From Alentia gelatinosa (Eukaryota > Annelida > Polychaeta > Phyllodocida > Polynoidae): a DNA stretch of 64,000 nt. Made by a program: the position numbers and the translations under genes. The stretch lies in NCBI GenBank assembly GCA_950022655.1, contig OX465584.1:53834789-53898788 (forward strand), read 5' to 3'. How positions within the stretch are numbered: position 1 is the first letter of the stretch; each line of letters starts with the position of its first letter. The notes under the pieces were generated by a model. The model ran no database searches, was not told the origin of the DNA, and worked only from the letters and a program-made list of their open reading frames with translations. This document shows positions 42,150-53,700 of the stretch, in pieces.

Positions 42150-43718
42150 ATCTTTTTTTTAAAATTGTGTTTATTGACTCAGACTGTGTTACAAACAGCT
42201 TGGAGCATAGTAATGACAGTAGAAGAAGAGTTCAATATAAAGCTATAGTTGTCCTTGTCAACTACAATGCAATATGTAAATAGGCCTACATGAAAATACA
42301 ATATATAACTACAATGCATTATATAACTACAATGTAACATGTAAATACATGAAAATACAACTCAGATCTTTACTTAAAGTAGGGGTAGTGTCCTCCTAAG
42401 GAATTGGCTTACACTATGCAATAATTTGTAGTCAGTTGATTGTAGCCATGTTATAAGTGTATACATATTTGGGTTCATACTGTGATCTCTTAAAAATTTC
42501 TGACGGTATTGTACTATTTTCACATTTTGACATTCAAACATTAGGTGGTATTCATCACCAATCACACCAAGTTCACACATATGACATAGCAGTAGCTCTT
42601 TTTCTGTAGCTTTACCTTTCTTGATATACCTTGCCCTTATTTTTGGCAGTCTGTTGTTACCTGTACGCAGCTTTGTTAAAGCTACTCTGTTCGCTTCTGG
42701 TAGTTCTATTAAGTATTTTTCAAGTTTAAAATCATCTTTAAATTCCTTGTACAAAATGCAGGAATTATGTTCAGCAACATCCCTATGCCATTGTTGTGTG
42801 AACTGGTCTTTTAAACATAATTCTACTGATATTTTTAACCATTCAATTCTGTTATTTGTTTTTTCTGAAAATATTTGTTGTTGATCATGCCATACATGAG
42901 TCATCCCACACTCATTGAGAATTTGTTTTACATGAGTGAGCCACTTGAACTGTACGTTTTCACATGTTGTAGCAAACTCATACATTCTCCGAGATAATTT
43001 AGTACTCTTCCCACCCACAAATCTAGCCCAATACCCAATCATTTTCTTTTTGATCATTACAGATATGCTGTACCTTCCACACTCTCCATATACCATGGTG
43101 TTACTAGTGTTGTTACGGATTCTCATAATGTATTTCAGAAATCTACGGTGAAGTTTCTCAGCTACTTCAATATGCTTGTCATATCCCCACACCTCACACC
43201 CATATGTTAGAATTGGCAGCACAGTTGAATCAAAAAGTTCCAGAACAGTATCAAATGGTAGTTCTAATTTTCTAGTCTTAAAAATCAGGGAGAACATGGC
43301 TTTGCTGGCTTGTGCCTCAAAGTCTGTAATGCACTCCTTGAAGGAGCCATTCTGGGAGTGTCACACCTAAATATTTAAACTTATTGACAATTTCAATTTT
43401 CACTCCGCGGTATGTAAAGTTGTACTTATCCTGGTCCTTAATATTTTCACCAAAAACTGTAACCTTTGTTTTGGAACAATTCATATCTAATTTCCAGATT
43501 TTACAATATTTATCAACTTCGTCCAGTGATTTTTGTAGTTGCTGAGGTGTGTTTGACATAATTAGGGTGTCATCTGCATACATTAGAACAAACAATTTAA
43601 GATAGTTGTTTATGGCATCATCCTGAAATTTTAGATACTCACATCCATTTTCCAATAAGTAGTCTTCAATGTTATTTACAAAGAGAGAGAATAATAATGG
43701 GGAGAGGTTACGACAGTT
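42150..43718 (-). mobile_element. 5'-truncated LINE with frameshifted reverse transcriptase
   Basis: 43317-43718 encodes the RT core end (NLSPLLFSLFVNNI, then MYADDTLIM with the YADD catalytic box at 43569-43580, then KYLGV). A one-base frameshift near 43350-43360 moves the rest (SKAMFSLIF, LPILTYGCEVWG, CHMCELGVIGDEYHLMFEC) into the frame ending at 42374. AATAAA (complement at 42168-42173) and an A8 tail (42152-42159) mark the 3' end. The N-terminal RT and endonuclease are absent. It lies in the presumed DRAM 5'UTR intron and is inactive. Confidence 0.9.
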
Positions 43719-44931
43719 ATATTCAAGCCACATAGTACGGTACAGTGGTATCAACATCAAGATGATCAACACCACACAATAATGGTACACAACACAGTCA
43801 CGAGCTCACATATTCTCCGATCCGGATGGACACTTCCGGTTCAAAATACCCTCCAAAATATGTAAATTCGCCTGACAACGGATCGATCCGCCATCTTGCC
43901 TGGTGAATACAAAGCGCTGTCAAAGTCTAAAATGGCGAAAAACTATATTAATCAACCTCCTCATGTGCATCCTATACATGTAATAATTGAAATAGGATTA
44001 TTTACATTATTCAGATATAATTTAAATGTGCCAACTTGAAGAAAATCGCTTGTTTCGACGATTTGTTGACATCACGTTCATAGCTTTAACTGGGGCTACC
44101 AGATAATCACTTGATCTGAAATTATCAGGAAAGTCTGATTTTGTCTGGGAAATTTCTTCAGAGTTACTTAAAACATCCTCACACATTAAAATATATCATA
44201 AATGGACGTCCGAACGGTCCATAGGTTTAGCATTGCAGAGGTGATTCTCGAAAATGGCCGCCCAGGGAGTTCGGAGCGCCACCTACTTCCTGGCCGGATC
44301 GGAGAATGGTACTTACAAAATAAAATCTAGATTTTATCTAGATAGATCTAGATCTAGATCTAGTATAATAATGATAAAAGATCAGGGAAACATTATTATA
44401 TATATGTTCTCCCCATCACCATACGCACCCGGTTATTTATCTTACTCTAGTTAAGTGTTTTGATTCCGATAACCATCGTTTACTGTGATTGCATAGCCAT
44501 AGGTGTTGATGGAGTAAACTGTCTTTGTTTCCCCTGTAGGCCTACTGTACCGTAGTAAACAGTGCCCCCCCCCCCCCCCCCCTACACACAGACAGGTACA
44601 CACGGCAGGGAGGGGTGCACGCAAAGTGACACACAGACAAGGAACAACACGGATCGTGACAGATTTATAACAGAATCTTTGAAAATTACTCTGAAAAAGA
44701 GATCCTGCATCAGTGAATATCTCGGTCATATGACATGTTAGTGAGGACGTAATCTGAAACTGTAGACAGTGGTCTCGACAATAACATTGCCATTGTGTAC
44801 CTTGGATCCTCCAAACCACAGTCAACGCAAACTGAAAGATGACGTGCTTCGAGACAATTCACCTATCAGTCCTTCTTATTACCCATCTCTGAACTGACAG
44901 AATGTACACAGAAAAATGGTGATAAACATAC

Positions 44932-45000
44932 CTCGCCGTTCACCCGTTCGTGACCTGAAGATGTGGAAGTTCCGCTCCAAATGTCACGCGGAGTTTTCTG
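44932..45000 (-). promoter_or_regulatory. DRAM2: Probable DRAM 5'UTR exon and proximal promoter
   Basis: Minus-strand ACGGCGAG|GTATGTTTATC is a strong donor. An exon ending here would splice to the TTCTACAG acceptor at 41412-41417. The region is CpG-rich compared with the introns and has ETS-like cores (GCGGAAC at about 44965-44975, and AGCGGAAGTC on the plus strand at 45010-45019). The 5' end of the exon cannot be placed. Inference from splice signals only. Confidence 0.45.
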
Positions 45001-45790
45001 CAGGATGAGAAGCGGAAGTCAACAAACATCAAGCGTCATTCTTCAAGCATAGATTCCAGGCCCTAGAAAGCATAGGTGGTACAAAGAATCTGCTTATAGA
45101 GTGAAGAAACGCGGAATTTGATTGGCGGAAACATCTTCCACATGTACCCGGATAACTTGGCTGGGTTCCGCCTGTGGTATATCTCCGCCGAGCCCCCTAG
45201 CGGATACCCCGGGAACCAGCGTACCGGATAACACTCACTGGTGCCCCGTCTGAGCCACAACCCCAGACTGGACTGGGCTCAGTCCCTGTGCCTACGTCCT
45301 ACCCCTGCAGCAACCGCCTCCCTTACCCCCACCCAGACCCTACTATACTCTCCAACGGTACACGGTCATCTCGGCCCCATCGACATCTCGGACCCCTTAT
45401 TGTGCACGCTGGAAGCCTGCGCATCTACCACTCGCGTCGGTACGATTAGCGCAAGTACAGTGCTCTGCCAGAACGTAGGGGTACCGTAGGGGGCGTTGTA
45501 ACGCTGTGTGGTGGTGGGCGTTTTTCGCGTTATTTTCTGCTACGCAGCACCGTTGGCAGACACAGAGAAACATCAAATAACTCTTCTCTCATTGCTGGTA
45601 GTAGCTGCTACAAGTATTTAGCTAGAATTGTCACATACTAGCAGTAATTTGTTATAATTTAGGGTAGAGTGCAGTTTATTGGTCGGTATTGCGGGAAAAA
45701 AACACCGCGAAAATAGAACGCCAGTACGTTGCTAAGTAAACAGGGTAGCAACATGATTCGCTACTGTGCGACGGCAGAGCACTGTACCTG

Positions 45791-46193
45791 TGTGATGCGA
45801 AATATGGTTACCTTGCGAAATTCCGCTTTTATCGCCCACGAGCATGCGCAGTCATGAATTTCACAATTGGAGAGTGCGGAAATCATCGGGCTCCCTCATC
45901 CTAGTTGGTAACACTCTCCTCCCAGATCTTTCACGGCACTAAAGCTTGCAAATAGTAATACAAGCAACTTTGCACGTTTCGTCGATCGAACGATATTTCA
46001 CGGGAGCGGCGCCAACGTCACGCAACGTAGTAACGGGTACGTCCGGCCGCAAAAACGGACACTGCGCTGCTCGGTTTTCTCTCTTTGCAGAATAGTCCGT
46101 GAAATGTGAGCGCAGGAAGTTCTCCACACGCCTGCGCGAGTAGAGTGGGCGATAAAAGCGGAATTTCGCAAGGTAACCATTTTTCGCATCACA
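45791..46193. mobile_element. 403-bp fold-back MITE
   Basis: 48-bp terminal inverted repeats (TGTGATGCGAAATATGGTTA at left; AACCATTTTTCGCATCACA at right) with one mismatch, flanked by CCTG on both sides (4-bp candidate duplication). Interior has no recognised coding region. A related fragment lies at 9940-10091. Confidence 0.85.
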
Positions 46194-46304
46194 CCTGCGC
46201 CAATCATAAGGGGTGACTGGAGATGTGCAGGCTACCAGCGTGCTTATTGTGCGGTCATCTCGGCCCCCTCGCGGCCGCGTTTCGCACTCCCGCTTTCGCG
46301 GGTA

Positions 46305-46475
46305 AAGGATAGGGTTAATGATAGGGAAAGGGTTAGGGTCAGGGATAGGGTTAGGGTTAGCGTTAAGGTTTGGGATAGAGTTAGGGTTAGGGTTGGGGAT
46401 AGGGTTAAGGTTTGGGATAGGGTTAGGGTTCGGTTTAGGGATAAGGTTAGTGTTAAGGTTTGGGATTAGGTTATC
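46305..46475. repeat. Degenerate interstitial telomere-like repeats
   Basis: Mixed TTAGGG, ATAGGG, TTAAGG and TTTGGG hexamers (for example AGGGTTAGGGTTAGCGTTAA) over about 160 bp. TTAGGG is the telomere repeat of most animals outside arthropods and nematodes. It is adjacent to the start of the large satellite. Confidence 0.8.
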
Positions 46476-47374
46476 ACACATATATTGTAAGATATGCCTT
46501 TGTTTTGTAAGATTCTTTATTGTGGACCAGAATCGTAGTTTTTTAGATATAGTAGGTAATAAGTGTCATGGATATATTTGACATGCATATTTTCACTTAT
46601 CTCTAGAAGACCCTCTCCCCCAGTTTATTTACGATTTATGGCATTTTCCTTGGTGAAGTTCAGGTCAAATATGATAATTATGTATAATTGATCATGTTTG
46701 TATCATTTTAAAACAATGGCCTCACTTGAACATAGAGCCCTATGAAGTCCATGACAAAAGTCTCAATTATGCTTTTTTAGAATCCAAGAAATAGTCCTAT
46801 AAGCTGCTCCACAATACTACCATATACTGATATCATAATCCCTCACTGGAATAGCATTCAAGAGCAATTAATTTACCTCTATGAAAAAGCATTTAGTTCA
46901 CAGGGACGTTTTTCAATGTAGGATTTCTCAAGAAAAATCACATTGAAACCCTCCAACTCTTTGTCATTGGTAGATAATGTAATATCAGTATGTGTCTTGC
47001 TAAACATTGCTGATGAGAGTATTCTGAATTTGTTATACAGGACAAGATGCACATGATTCCTCTACAGGGCAAGCCCTGCAACATGCTGTGTAGGGAACCC
47101 TACCAGTGAGGAGAGACTGGTCAAGTCATGGTACAGGCTTGCCACCTGGTGGAGACGGTGTGAAACAAATGCTTCATCAACAGGAATGGTTTGCTATCCA
47201 TCCATTATAGGCAAACTTTAAAGTGATCAGAGATTGGTACACTCAAAATATAGCAGGAACAAATCAGTTTGGTTCCTTTTGCTTCTTTTATCTATCTTTC
47301 ATAAATATCATGGATATATTTAGCGACTTCGTCGAATCCGAGTTAAGGGGAGAATATTGAAAAATAAAATTATG

Positions 47375-47465
47375 GGCTGCCTATTGCTGGGTTCGAACAC
47401 CCGACACTGGCATTGCCAGGGAAACACCCTGCCAACTACTCCACAAAGTCAGATGCTCTAATAAG
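47375..47465 (-). repeat. tRNA-like segment within each satellite unit (unit 1 copy)
   Basis: On the minus strand: GTGGAGTAGTGG (A-box-like), CCCTGGCAATGCCAG (anticodon-arm-like), GGTGTTCGAACCC (B-box-like), GCAGCCC. The order and spacing match a tRNA body. The acceptor stem does not pair and the anticodon loop is not canonical, so it is a tRNA-derived relic, not a tRNA gene. Repeated in all 14 units; the 56136-region copy has a B-box change (TTCGAATACCC on plus). Confidence 0.55.
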
Positions 47466-47686
47466 GTCAAATACTTAGGCTGTTGCTGGGTGGAGGGAAT
47501 CAGCGGAGTTTTGAAAGTGGGGCGACCAGCGAAAGTTGAGATCTCATTGGTTTCTCACAAGAAAAGTAGATAAGAAAACTACACTACTAGACATTGATTT
47601 CGGCATGGCTCGAAATAAATCATAAGAGAAAAGATATTTCTGCCAATAGATCTACAATAAAGAAGAACAGATTCTAATATTTTCCT

Positions 47687-47709
47687 CCACGAGATTCTCA
47701 CTCTCGTGG
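47687..47709. repeat. Hairpin in each satellite unit (unit 1 copy)
   Basis: CCACGAG / CTCGTGG, a 7-bp perfect stem with 9-nt loop ATTCTCACT, about 75 nt before the unit boundary used here. Several units have GATATTC in place of GAGATTC (6-bp stem). The unit 9 copy (57713-57735) has both arms changed compatibly (CCATGAG / CTCATGG). Confidence 0.85.
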
Positions 47710-50700
47710 CCCCTCACTCTCCAAGCCTAAGTCTGGTTCACTCTGTCGTTATGTGCGGGCAGAAGTCCAAGCAGATACTACCAGGATCGTAGTTTTTTAG
47801 ATATAGTAGGTAATAAGTATCATGGATATATTTGACATGCATATTTTCACTTATCTCTAGAAGACCCTCTCCCCCAGTTTATTTACGATTTATGGCATTT
47901 TCCTTGGTGAAGTTCAGGTCAAATATGATAATTATGTATAATTGATCATGTTTGTATCATTTTAATACAATGGCCTCACTTGAACATAGAGCCCTATGAA
48001 GTCCATGACAAAAGTCTCAATTATGCTTTTTTAGAATCCAAGAAATAGTCCTATAAGCTGCTCCACAATACTACCATATACTGATATCATAATCCCTCAC
48101 TGGAATAGCATTCAAGAGCAATTAATTTACCTCTATGAAAAAGCATTTAGTTCACAGGGACGTTTTTCAATGTAGGATTTCTCAAGAAAAATCACATTGA
48201 AACCCTCCAACCCTTTGTCATTGGTAGATAATGTAATATCAGTATGTGTCTTGCTAAACATTGCTGATGAGAGTATTCTGAATTTGTTATACAGGACAAG
48301 ATGCACATGATTCCTCTACAGGGCAAGCCCTGCAACATGCTGTGTAGGGAACCCTACCAGTGAGGAGAGACTGGTCAAGTCATGGTACAGGCTTGCCACC
48401 TGGTGGAGACGGTGTGAAACAAATGCTTCCTCAACAGGAATGGTTTGCTATCCATCCATTATAGGCAAACTTTAAAGTGATCAGAGATTGATCACTCAAA
48501 ATATAGCAGGAACAAATCAGTTTGGTTCCTTTTGCTTCTTTTATCTATCTTTCATAAATATCATGGATATATTTAGCGACTTCGTCGAGTCAGAGTTAAG
48601 GGGAGAATATTGAAAAATGAAATTATGGGCTGCCTATTGCTGGGTTCGAACACCCGACACTGGCATTGCCAGGGAAACACCCTGCCCACTACTCCACAAA
48701 GTCAGATGCTCTAATAGGGTCAAATACTTAGGCTGTTGCTGGGTGGAGGGAATCAGCGGAGTTTTGAAAGTGGGGCGACCAGCGAAAGTTGAGATCTCAT
48801 TGGTTTCTCACAAGAAAAGTAGATAAGAAAACTACACTACTAGACATTGATTTTGGCATGGCTCGAAATAAATCATAAGAGAAAAGATATTTCTGCCAAT
48901 AGATCTACAAAAAAGAAGAACAGATTCTAATATTTTCCTCCACGATATTCTCACTCTCGTGGCCCCTCACTCTCCAAGCCTAAGTCTGGTTCACTCTGCC
49001 TTATGTGCGGGCAGAAGTCCAAGCAGATACTACCAGAATCGTAGTTTTTTAGATATAGTAGGTAATAAGTATCATGGATATATTTGACATGCATATTTTC
49101 ACTTATCTCTAGAAGACCCTCTCCCCCAGTTTATTTACGATTTATGGCATTTTCCTTGGTGAAGTTCAGGTCAAATATGATAATTATGTATAATTGATCA
49201 TGTTTGTATCATTTTAATACAATGGCCTCACTTGAACATAGAGCCCTATGAAGTCCATGACAAAAGTCTCAATTATGCTTTTTTAGAATCCAAGAAATAG
49301 TCCTATAAGCTGCTCCACAATACTACCATATACTGATATCATAATCCCTCACTGGAATAGCATTCAAGAGCAATTAATTTACCTCTATGAAAAAGCATTT
49401 AGTTCACAGGGACGTTTTTCAATATAGGATTTCTCAAGAAAAATCACATTGAAACACTCCAACCCTTTGTCATTGGTAGATAATGTAATATCAGTATGTG
49501 TCTTGCTAAACATTGCTGATGAGAGTATTCTGAATTTGTTATACAGGACAAGATGCACATGATTCCTCTACAGGGCAAGCCCTGCAACATGCTGTGTAGG
49601 GAACCCTACCAGTGAGGAGAGACTGGTCAAGTCATGGTACAGGCTTGCCACCTGGTGGAGACGGTGTGAAACAAATGCTTCCTCAACAGGAATGGTTTGC
49701 TATCCATCCATTATAGGCAAACTTTAAAGTGATCAGAGATTGGTACACTCAAAATATAGCAGGAACAAATCAGTTTGGTTCCTATTGCTTCTTTTATCTA
49801 TCTTTCATAAATATCATGGATATATTTAGCGACTTCGTCGAGTCCGAGTTAAGGGGAGAATATTGAAAAAATGAAATTATGGGCTGCCTATTGCTGGGTT
49901 CGAACACCCGACACTGGCATTGCCAGGGAAACACCCTGCCCACTACTCCACAAAGTCAGATGCTCTAATAGGGTCAAATACTTAGGCTGTTGCTGGGTGG
50001 AGGGAATCAGCGGAGTTTTGAAAGTGGGGCGACCAGCGAAAGTTGAGATCTCATTGGTTTCTCACAAGAAAAGTAGATAAGAAAACTACACTACTAGACA
50101 TTGATTTCGGCATGGCTCGAAATAAATCATAAGAGAAAAGATATTTCTGCCAATAGATCTACAATAAAGAAGAACAGATTCTAATATTTTCCTCCACGAG
50201 ATTCTCACTCTCGTGGCCCCTCACTCTCCAAGCCTAAGTCTGGTTCACTCTGTCCTTATGTGCGGGCAGAAGTCCAAGCAGATACTACCAGAATCGTAGT
50301 TTTTTAGATATAGTAGGTAATAAGTATCATGGATATATTTGACATGCATATTTTCACTTATCTCTAGAAGACCCTCTCCCCCAGTTTATTTACGATTTAT
50401 GGCATTTTCCTTGGTGAAGTTCAGGTCAAATATGATAATTATGTATAATTGATCATGTTTGTATCATTTTAAAACAATGGCCTCACTTGAACATAGAGCC
50501 CTATGAAGTCCATGACAAAAGTCTCAATTATGCTTTTTTAGAATCCAAGAAATAGTCCTATAAGCTGCTCCACAATACTACCATATACTGATATCATAAT
50601 CCCTCACTGGAATAGCATTCAAGAGCAATTAATTTACCTCTATGAAAAAGCATTTAGTTCACAGGGACGTTTTTCAATGTAGGATTTCTCAAGAAAAATC

Positions 50701-53700
50701 ACATTGAAACACTCCAACCCTTTGTCATTGGTAGATAATGTAATATCAGTATGTGTCTTGCTAAACATTGCTGATGAGAGTATTCTGAATTTGTTATACA
50801 GGACAAGATGCACATGATTCCTCTACAGGGCAAGCCCTGCAACATGCTGTGTAGGGAACCCTACCAGTGAGGAGAGACTGGTCAAGTCATGGTACAGGCT
50901 TGCCACCTGGTCGAGACGGTGTGAAACAAATGCTTCCTCAACAGGAATGGTTTGCTATCCATCCATTATAGGCAAACTTTAAAGTGATCAGAGATTGATC
51001 ACTCAAAATATAGCAGGAACAAATCAGTTTGGTTCCTTTTGCTTCTTTTATCTATCTTTCATAAATATCATGGATATATTTAGCGACTTCGTCGAGTCAG
51101 AGTTAAGGGGAGAATATTGAAAAATGAAATTATGGGCTGCCTATTGCTGGGTTCGAACACCCGACACTGGCATTGCCAGGGAAACACCCTGCCCACTACT
51201 CCACAAAGTCAGATGCTCTAATAGGGTCAAATACTTAGGCTGTTGCTGGGTGGAGGGAATCAGCGGAGTTTTGAAAGTGGGGCGACCAGCGAAAGTTGAG
51301 ATCTCATTGGTTTCTCACAAGAAAAGTAGATAAGAAAACTACACTACTAGACATTGATTTTGGCATGGCTCGAAATAAATCATAAGAGAAAAGATATTTC
51401 TGCCAATAGATCTACAAAAAAGAAGAACAGATTCTAATATTTTCCTCCACGATATTCTCACTCTCGTGGCCCCTCACTCTCCAAGCCTAAGTCTGGTTCA
51501 CTCTGCCTTATGTGCGGGCAGAAGTCCAAGCAGATACTACCAGAATCGTAGTTTTTTAGATATAGTAGGTAATAAGTATCATGGATATATTTGACATGCA
51601 TATTTTCACTTATCTCTAGAAGACCCTCTCCCCCAGTTTATTTACGATTTATGGCATTTTCCTTGGTGAAGTTCAGGTCAAATATGATAATTATGTATAA
51701 TTGATCATGTTTGTATCATTTTAATACAATGGCCTCACTTGAACATAGAGCCCTATGAAGTCCATGACAAAAGTCTCAATTATGCTTTTTTAGAATCCAA
51801 GAAATAGTCCTATAAGCTGCTCCACAATACTACCATATACTGATATCATAATCCCTCACTGGAATAGCATTCAAGAGCAATTAATTTACCTCTATGAAAA
51901 AGCATTTAGTTCACAGGGACGTTTTTCAATGTAGGATTTCTCAAGAAAAATCACATTGAAACACTCCAACCCTTTGTCATTGGTAGATAATGTAATATCA
52001 GTATGTGTCTTGCTAAACATTGCTGATGAGAGTATTCTGAATTTGTTATACAGGACAAGATGCACATGATTCCTCTACAGGGCAAGCCCTGCAACATGCT
52101 GTGTAGGGAACCCTACCAGTGAGGAGAGACTGGTCAAGTCATGGTACAGGCTTGCCACCTGGTGGAGACGGTGTGAAACAAATGCTTCCTCAACAGGAAT
52201 GGTTTGCTATCCATCCATTATAGGCAAACTTTAAAGTGATCAGAGATTGGTACACTCAAAATATAGCAGGAACAAATCAGTTTGGTTCCTTTTGCTTCTT
52301 TTATCTATCTTTCATAAATATCATGGATATATTTAGTGACTTCGTCGAATCCGAGTTAAGGGGAGAATATTGAAAAATAAAATTATGGGCTGCCTATTGC
52401 TTGGTTCGAACACCCGACACTGGCATTGCCAGGGAAACACCCTGCCCACTACTCCACAAAGTCAGACGCTCTAATAGGGTCAAATACTTAGGCTGTTGCT
52501 GGGTGGAGGGAATCAGCGGAGTTTTGAAAGTGGGGCGACCAGCGAAAGTTGAGATCTCATTGGTTTCTCACAAGAAAAGTAGATAAGAAAACTACACTAC
52601 TAGACATTGATTTCGGCATGGCTCGAAATAAATCATAAGAGAAAAGATATTTCTGCCAATAGATCTACAATAAAGAAGAACAGATTCTAATATTTTCCTC
52701 CACGAGATTCTCACTCTCGTGGCCCCTCACTCTCCAAGCCTAAGTCTGGTTCACTCTGCCTTATGTGCGGGCAGAAGTCCAAGCAGATACTACCAGAATC
52801 GTAGTTTTTTAGATATAGTAGGTAATAAGTATCATGGATATATTTGACATGCATATTTTCACTTATCTCTAGAAGACCCTCTCCCCCAGTTTATTTACGA
52901 TTTATGGCATTTTCCTTGGTGAAGTTCAGGTCAAATATGATAATTATGTATAATTGATCATGTTTGTATCATTTTAATACAATGGCCTCACTTGAACATA
53001 GAGCCCTATGAAGTCCATGACAAAAGTCTCAATTATGCTTTTTTAGAATCCAAGAAATAGTCCTATAAGCTGCTCCACAATACTACCATATACTGATATC
53101 ATAATCCCTCACTGGAATAGCATTCAAGAGCAATTAATTTACCTCTATGAAAAAGCATTTAGTTCACAGGGACGTTTTTCAATGTAGGATTTCTCAAGAA
53201 AAATCACATTGAAACACTCCAACCCTTTGTCATTGGTAGATAATGTAATATCAGTATGTGTCTTGCTAAACATTGCTGATGAGAGTATTCTGAATTTGTT
53301 ATACAGGACAAGATGCACATGATTCCTCTACAGGGCAAGCCCTGCAACATGCTGTGTAGGGAACCCTACCAGTGAGGAGAGACTGGTCAAGTCATGGTAC
53401 AGGCTTGCCACCTGGTCGAGACGGTGTGAAACAAATGCTTCCTCAACAGGAATGGTTTGCTATCCATCCATTATAGGCAAACTTTAAAGTGATCAGAGAT
53501 TGATCACTCAAAATATAGCAGGAACAAATCAGTTTGGTTCCTTTTGCTTCTTTTATCTATCTTTCATAAATATCATGGATATATTTAGCGACTTCGTCGA
53601 GTCCGAGTTAAGGGGAGAATATTGAAAAATGAAATTATGGGCTGCCTATTGCTGGGTTCGAACACCCGACACTGGCATTGCCAGGGAAACACCCTGCCCA

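Larger units (their letters stand above)
45000..46525. other. CpG-rich upstream region
   Basis: CpG-dense patches at 45150-45530 and 45980-46300 suggest a regulatory region upstream of DRAM or the 5' end of a divergent gene. The 82-codon plus-strand frame at 45241-45489 starts in one of these but has no recognised domain. It also contains the MITE and telomere-like repeats listed separately. Confidence 0.4.

Noticed and set aside
42374..43790. Intact LINE reverse transcriptase gene
   Set aside because: A frameshift near 43350-43360 separates the two frames, and the N-terminal part is missing.
45241..45489. Possible first exon of a divergent gene
   Set aside because: Pro/Thr-rich open frame in CpG-rich DNA without domain or supported splice donor; kept only as a note in the upstream-region entry.
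48617..48826. 69-codon open frame repeated in most satellite units
   Set aside because: It overlaps the tRNA-like segment, has no recognised domain, loses its start in several units (AAATAAAATT variants), and its conservation is explained by array homogenisation.
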